Shown: positions 41,836 to 44,537 of the stretch, piece after piece
Numbering within the stretch: the first letter of the stretch is position 1
Layout of the letters: each line of letters starts with the position of its first letter
Program-made: the position numbers and the translations under genes
Assembly: GCF_946998875.1 (NCBI RefSeq)
Contig: NZ_CAMQAY010000010.1
Span: 1 to 44,537 of the forward strand
DNA from: an uncultured Peptoniphilus sp.
GTDB lineage: Bacteria > Bacillota > Clostridia > Tissierellales > Peptoniphilaceae
Direction of reading: 5' to 3'
DNA length: 44,537 nt
Notes under the pieces: generated by a model
Told to the model about the DNA's origin: nothing
Seen by the model: the letters and a program-made list of their open reading frames with translations, nothing else
Database searches by the model: none

Positions 41836-42045
41836 AAGCTAGCTGAAGAAAACAAATTGGTAACTAAGAAAAGGTGATTCCAATGAAGAGTTTTAATTTA
41901 TCCCGCAAGGGAAAGGTAGCAAAGTATCTCATTTGAAGTAGCTAAGTGCTAAAGGTTTAAATGCTTAATTTACGAGATATGAAGCTATAGGTACATAACA
42001 ACTGAAAATTTTAAATCAAGAGACTCGAAATGGGTCTCTTTTTTT
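41836..42045 (+). ncRNA. Orphan structured RNA, about 210 nt
   Basis: A promoter-to-terminator unit without an open frame. Possible helices: P1 closing stem CTAGCT (41839-41844) with AGCTATAG (41983-41990, 2-nt bulge); P2 ATTGG/CCAAT (41856-41860 with 41880-41884); P3 TCCC-GCAA-GGGA (41901-41912), a hairpin with a GNRA tetraloop; P4 TATCTC/GAGATA (41925-41930 with 41974-41979) enclosing a large internal region. A separate terminator hairpin follows. The multibranched aptamer-plus-terminator layout resembles a riboswitch, but no gene follows in phase, only an IS relic. It does not match SAM, T-box, lysine, tmRNA, SRP or RNase P signatures that I know. 6S or raiA-type RNAs are the size matches to test. 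Confidence 0.65.
42019..42045 (+). terminator. Terminator of the orphan RNA
   Basis: An 8-bp stem AGAGACTC/GGGTCTCT (42019-42026 with 42032-42039, one G.U pair, loop GAAAT) followed by T7. Confidence 0.9.
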
Positions 42046-42110
42046 GTATTTTTGAATACACCTGGTTGGACCTGGAATACAATTTAGCTTTAGTGATAAA
42101 AAGCAAATAA

Positions 42111-42170
42111 AAAACCTCCGTGTTAAAATAAATTTGTGGTTTACCAAAACAAAAAATAACAGGAGATTTT
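42111..42170 (+). mobile_element. IS200-type leader hairpin preceding the tnpA relic
   Basis: Inverted arms AAAACCTCCgtgTTA (42111-42125) and TAACaGGAGaTTTT (42157-42170) enclose a second small hairpin. IS200-family elements carry such a stem-loop just upstream of tnpA, sequestering its ribosome site. Here AGGAG lies within the right arm. Confidence 0.6.
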
Positions 42171-42172
42171 TT

Positions 42173-42490
42173 ATGAATTTAAACCATAAGCATAGTTTAT
42201 AACATACAAAATAGAATTGTAAATATAATATAGTATTTGTAACAGAATACAGGAGAGGAAGCAAAAGTCCATCCAGATAACGTCCACATATTACTTAAAG
42301 TTACCACTAAATTTAAAAATATCAAGTTTTAAGGTATTTTAAAAGGTAAAAGTAGTACAATGAGATATGAAAATTAGGCAGCTTAAAATAAAAGTACAAT
42401 AGAGAGAAATTTTGATGTCGAGGATATTATGTAGACAAAGCAAGTAAAAATTGCAAATAGTAAACAACAGACTCTCATGAGGATCTGATA
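42173..42490 (+). pseudogene. Decayed IS200/IS605-family transposase TnpA
   Basis: From the ATG at 42173 the first frame reads MNLNHKHSL, then after stops NCKYNIVFVTEYRRG, which fits the TnpA start (HSL..HTK..CKYHIVF..KYRRK). From 42270, in the next frame, HPDNVHILL, GILKGKSSTM and NFDVEDIM follow, matching the HUH region, the YLKGKSS motif and the catalytic-Tyr helix region. The first His of the HUH pair is Asn, at least six stop codons interrupt the reading, about 30 codons are missing between the two segments, and the frame shifts. It is therefore a long-dead copy. No tnpB remains visible. Confidence 0.8.
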
Positions 42491-42749
42491 ATAATAAAGG
42501 TTAATAGGTCCACATTTACAAAATATTGAATAAATTAATGAATTTTTATTATAATTTCTTGCAAATGAAATTTTTAAAAGAAAATCGTATCTTTTTTTGT
42601 TTTAAACATTTGTGTGTTATAATAAATAAAAAGATGTTAATATCATTTCTTAATTACTATTATTAAAAATTTTATTGATAATTTATAAATTTAATAACAG
42701 TATTATGTTCGATTATAGCTAGTTATTTATTTTATAAGGAGGAAATATT
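42491..42749. other. AT-rich gap before pepD
   Basis: No coding potential seen. The left part may include the lost right end of the IS200 copy. A likely pepD -10 TATAAT lies at 42618-42623 with a T-rich, poor -35. The long leader (about 120 nt) before the TTG start contains no clear hairpin that I could identify. Confidence 0.4.
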
Positions 42750-44204
42750 TTGAGTAAATATACAATTGAATTATTGAGGGGAAATCCACTATTTGATAAT
42801 TTTTACAAAATTTGTCAAATACCTCATGGAAGCTTTAACGAGAAGCAACTAAGCGATTGGATTTTAAAATGGGCTAAAGATAAGAATCTTAATGCTGAAC
42901 AAGATAATTTTAGTAACCTTGTTGTAAAAAAAGATGGACAAAATGGTGGAGAAAAAAAAGATCCTTTAATATTACAAGCACATATAGATATGGTTTGTCA
43001 AAAAAGAGATGGTTCCAATCATAATTTTGAAAAAGATCCTATCCCATGGGTAATAGAGGGAGACTATCTCACAACTGGAGGAGAAACAACCCTAGGGGCA
43101 GATAATGGACTAGGCGTTGCATTAATTATGGCAATACTGGAATCAAAAGATATTAGTCATCCGCCAATAACAGCTATTCTTACTACAGCTGAAGAAGATG
43201 ATTTTAGTGGTGCTTCAAATATTAATAAAAGCTGGATAAACGCGGATAGAGCTATAAATTTAGATAATTCAGAAGATTATGTTATTATAGCAGGATCTAA
43301 TGGTGGATCTGGCGCTAAAATTACTTTAGATGTTAGTAGGGAAAAAATAAAAGAAAATGAAAAAGTTTTTGAAGTTGAATTTTCAGGTTTGATTGGAGGT
43401 CATTCTGGAGCTGATATAAATAAAGGAAGAGGCAATTCTAATTTGATAATTGGAAGACTTCTTGATGAATATAGAAAAAATTTCAATGTTTCTTTAGTAA
43501 ATATTTCTGGTGGAACATTCAGACTTGCGATTCCAAGAAGCTCAAAAATAATAGTTGCTATTGAAAAGGAAAAAGAAAATGAATTTAGGAAAGTTACAAA
43601 TGAATTTCTAAAAGTTATTCATAATGAATATTCTAAATTTAAAGAAAATATAAAAATAGAGATAAAAGATTCTAGTTCTAAAGAAAAATTAATTGATAAA
43701 GATATGATGAAAATATTAGATATCTTAAAATTATATCCAAATGGTGTTATAGAAGTTAATGCTAAAAGTTTTATTGTTGAATCTTCATGTAATTTAGGCG
43801 AGATTCATACTGAAAATGGAAAGGTTACTTTCGTATCTGAAATAAGAGCTATGAGAAATTCCCAAATAAATTACACTTATTCTAGAATTGAATCACTTGC
43901 AAATTTAGTTAATGCAAAAGTTGAAAGATTTGCAGGATATTTAGGCTGGGAGTTTAAAGAAAACTCAAAACTAAGAAATCAGTTCAAAGATGTATTTGAA
44001 GAACTAACGGGGCAAAAATACACAACTCAAATTTCACCAGGTGGCTTAGAAAGTGGGTATTTGATTGACAAAAGACCTGGATTAGATATTATTTGTGTAG
44101 GTCCAGCGCATACCGGCCTTCATTCTCCAAATGAAAGAGCTAATATAAAGTCCGTATTAAATTTTTACAATAATTTTAAAATATTTTTAGAAAAAATTAT
44201 TTAA
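42750..44204 (+). CDS. pepD: Aminoacyl-histidine dipeptidase (PepD, M20C)
   Basis: Zinc dipeptidase of the M20C group that cleaves Xaa-His and other dipeptides in the cytoplasm. Metal and catalytic residues: His78/Asp80 (QAHIDMV), Asp118 (LGADNGLG), Glu148-Glu149 (TTAEEDDFSGA), the Asp in NLDNSEDYV, and a C-terminal His in HTGLHSPNE. The GLIGGHSGADIN dimerisation-domain motif is typical. 484 aa. The start is TTG at 42750 with AAGGAGG upstream. It fits a peptide-fermenting anaerobe. It is isolated between an IS relic and a terminator, so local rearrangement or acquisition is possible. Confidence 0.95.
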   Translation: MSKYTIELLRGNPLFDNFYKICQIPHGSFNEKQLSDWILKWAKDKNLNAEQDNFSNLVVKKDGQNGGEKKDPLILQAHIDMVCQKRDGSNHNFEKDPIPWVIEGDYLTTGGETTLGADNGLGVALIMAILESKDISHPPITAILTTAEEDDFSGASNINKSWINADRAINLDNSEDYVIIAGSNGGSGAKITLDVSREKIKENEKVFEVEFSGLIGGHSGADINKGRGNSNLIIGRLLDEYRKNFNVSLVNISGGTFRLAIPRSSKIIVAIEKEKENEFRKVTNEFLKVIHNEYSKFKENIKIEIKDSSSKEKLIDKDMMKILDILKLYPNGVIEVNAKSFIVESSCNLGEIHTENGKVTFVSEIRAMRNSQINYTYSRIESLANLVNAKVERFAGYLGWEFKENSKLRNQFKDVFEELTGQKYTTQISPGGLESGYLIDKRPGLDIICVGPAHTGLHSPNERANIKSVLNFYNNFKIFLEKII

Positions 44205-44224
44205 TTAAATTAAAATGTTTTTTT

Positions 44225-44277
44225 ACTGATTCCTAATAGTAGGGTTAAGATTAACTATCATGGAATCAGTTTTTTTA
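44225..44277 (+). terminator. pepD terminator
   Basis: Long stem ACTGATTCC/GGAATCAGT (44225-44233 with 44262-44270), with inner pairing AATAGT/ACTAT, followed by seven T. Confidence 0.85.
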
Positions 44278-44332
44278 TGAGAAATATAAATGAGTTGTAT
44301 TTTTTATAATAAAAAGTATTTGATTAATGAAA

Positions 44333-44394
44333 TTCGTTCAAAAAAGAAAAAAAGAACAAAACACTCATTAAATAGGTGATTTGTTCTTAAAATC
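44333..44394 (-). terminator. Terminator of the minus-strand gene entering from the right
   Basis: On the minus strand, AAGAACAAA...TTTGTTCTT with partial inner pairing (TCAC/GTG-type) is followed by TTTTTCTTTTTT. It lies about 60 bp past the stop codon at 44455. Confidence 0.65.
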
Positions 44395-44454
44395 TTATTA
44401 AAAAAAATGGATATTATACATTAAAATTAAAGTATAAATTTTGTCTAATTATAA

Positions 44455-44537
44455 TTAAACAAAATTTATTAATATAGCAATTATTAATAATACTGATTGT
44501 GCTATTAATATTAATCCAAAAAGTGGAATAATAAATT
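44455..44537 (-). CDS. C-terminal fragment of a membrane protein (cut by window edge)
   Basis: The last 26 codons before a TAA at 44455-44457 read FIIPLFGLILIAQSVLLIIA then ILINFV: one clean transmembrane helix at the end of a minus-strand protein. The two other frames contain stops or polar residues. A terminator follows at the expected distance. Too short to assign a family. Confidence 0.45.
   Translation of the reverse strand, partial: FIIPLFGLILIAQSVLLIIAILINFV

Noticed and set aside
41836..42045. Reading the structured RNA as a T-box, SAM or Mg (M-box) leader
   Set aside because: The T-box TGGNACCGCG, the SAM core motifs and the M-box GUUAGGUGAGGCUCC element are absent; only a short AGTGCTAAAG resembles part of the M-box.
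41836..42170. Group I intron (IStron) upstream of the IS200 tnpA
   Set aside because: No P/Q/R/S core elements are visible, and the RNA has its own promoter and terminator.
42016..42264. 82-residue minus-strand open frame opposite the RNA terminator and IS relic
   Set aside because: No ribosome site, low-complexity Leu/Phe/Cys content, and it lies antisense to the terminator and the recognisable TnpA relic.
1..44537. CRISPR arrays or defence islands
   Set aside because: No regularly spaced repeats of 25-40 bp and no cas or known defence genes were seen. The Fic gene is the only toxin-like element.

Overview
The window is about 44.5 kb of AT-rich, low-GC Gram-positive chromosome centred on the replication origin. 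Gene order (rpmH-rnpA-yidD-yidC-jag-mnmE-mnmG-rsmG-parA-parB on the minus strand, dnaA-dnaN-S4-recF-gyrB-gyrA on the plus strand), TTG/GTG starts with strong GGAGG-type ribosome sites and the AT-rich codon usage point to a Firmicute. The lifestyle genes (peptide, cysteine and threonine catabolism, an RIC-type di-iron repair protein, no visible sporulation genes apart from a SpoIIA-like sigma cassette) suggest an anaerobic coccus of the Peptoniphilaceae/Tissierellia type. That placement is an inference, because no rRNA is present.

Layout. 1-8.8 kb is metabolic and accessory: a truncated copper P-type ATPase with a CsoR-like operator, a self-inhibited Fic protein, a threonine aldolase-RIC pair, a divergent aminotransferase-TraB/SLH-like pair, and a cysteine-desulfidase-family enzyme. 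8.8-13.9 kb is a BceRS-like two-component system followed by an ABC transporter with two FtsX domains. 14-16 kb holds glpK and tRNA-Thr(CGU). 15.7-25.1 kb is the left arm of the origin: parA-parB-phzF-hypothetical as one tightly packed unit, then the rsmG/mnmG/mnmE and jag/yidC/yidD/rnpA/rpmH clusters. 25.1-27.0 kb is a bipartite oriC, with DnaA-box clusters on both sides of dnaA. 27-33.8 kb is the replication/gyrase operon. 33.8-35.9 kb continues it with a STAS protein, a degenerate RsbW/SpoIIAB-like protein, a SigB/F-type sigma factor and a PsiE-CorC_HlyC-like membrane protein.

36-41.8 kb contains small membrane and COG3323 proteins, tRNA-Arg(CCU), a DD-carboxypeptidase, and a folate operon (folE-HD hydrolase-folBK fusion) that runs into a glucosaminidase and a membrane protein. 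41.8-42.5 kb has no intact gene. It holds a well-defined promoter-to-terminator unit for a structured RNA of about 210 nt, and the relic of an IS200-type tnpA. pepD follows, and then the end of a minus-strand membrane protein at the edge.

The points most worth following up are: the orphan structured RNA at 41.8 kb; three near-identical 14-18 bp palindromes between rsmG and parA; the PhzF-like protein with Val in place of the catalytic Glu inside the parAB unit; the anti-sigma protein without ATP-binding motifs; the HD hydrolase placed to fill the missing folate step; and a third pair of consensus DnaA boxes at 36 kb.
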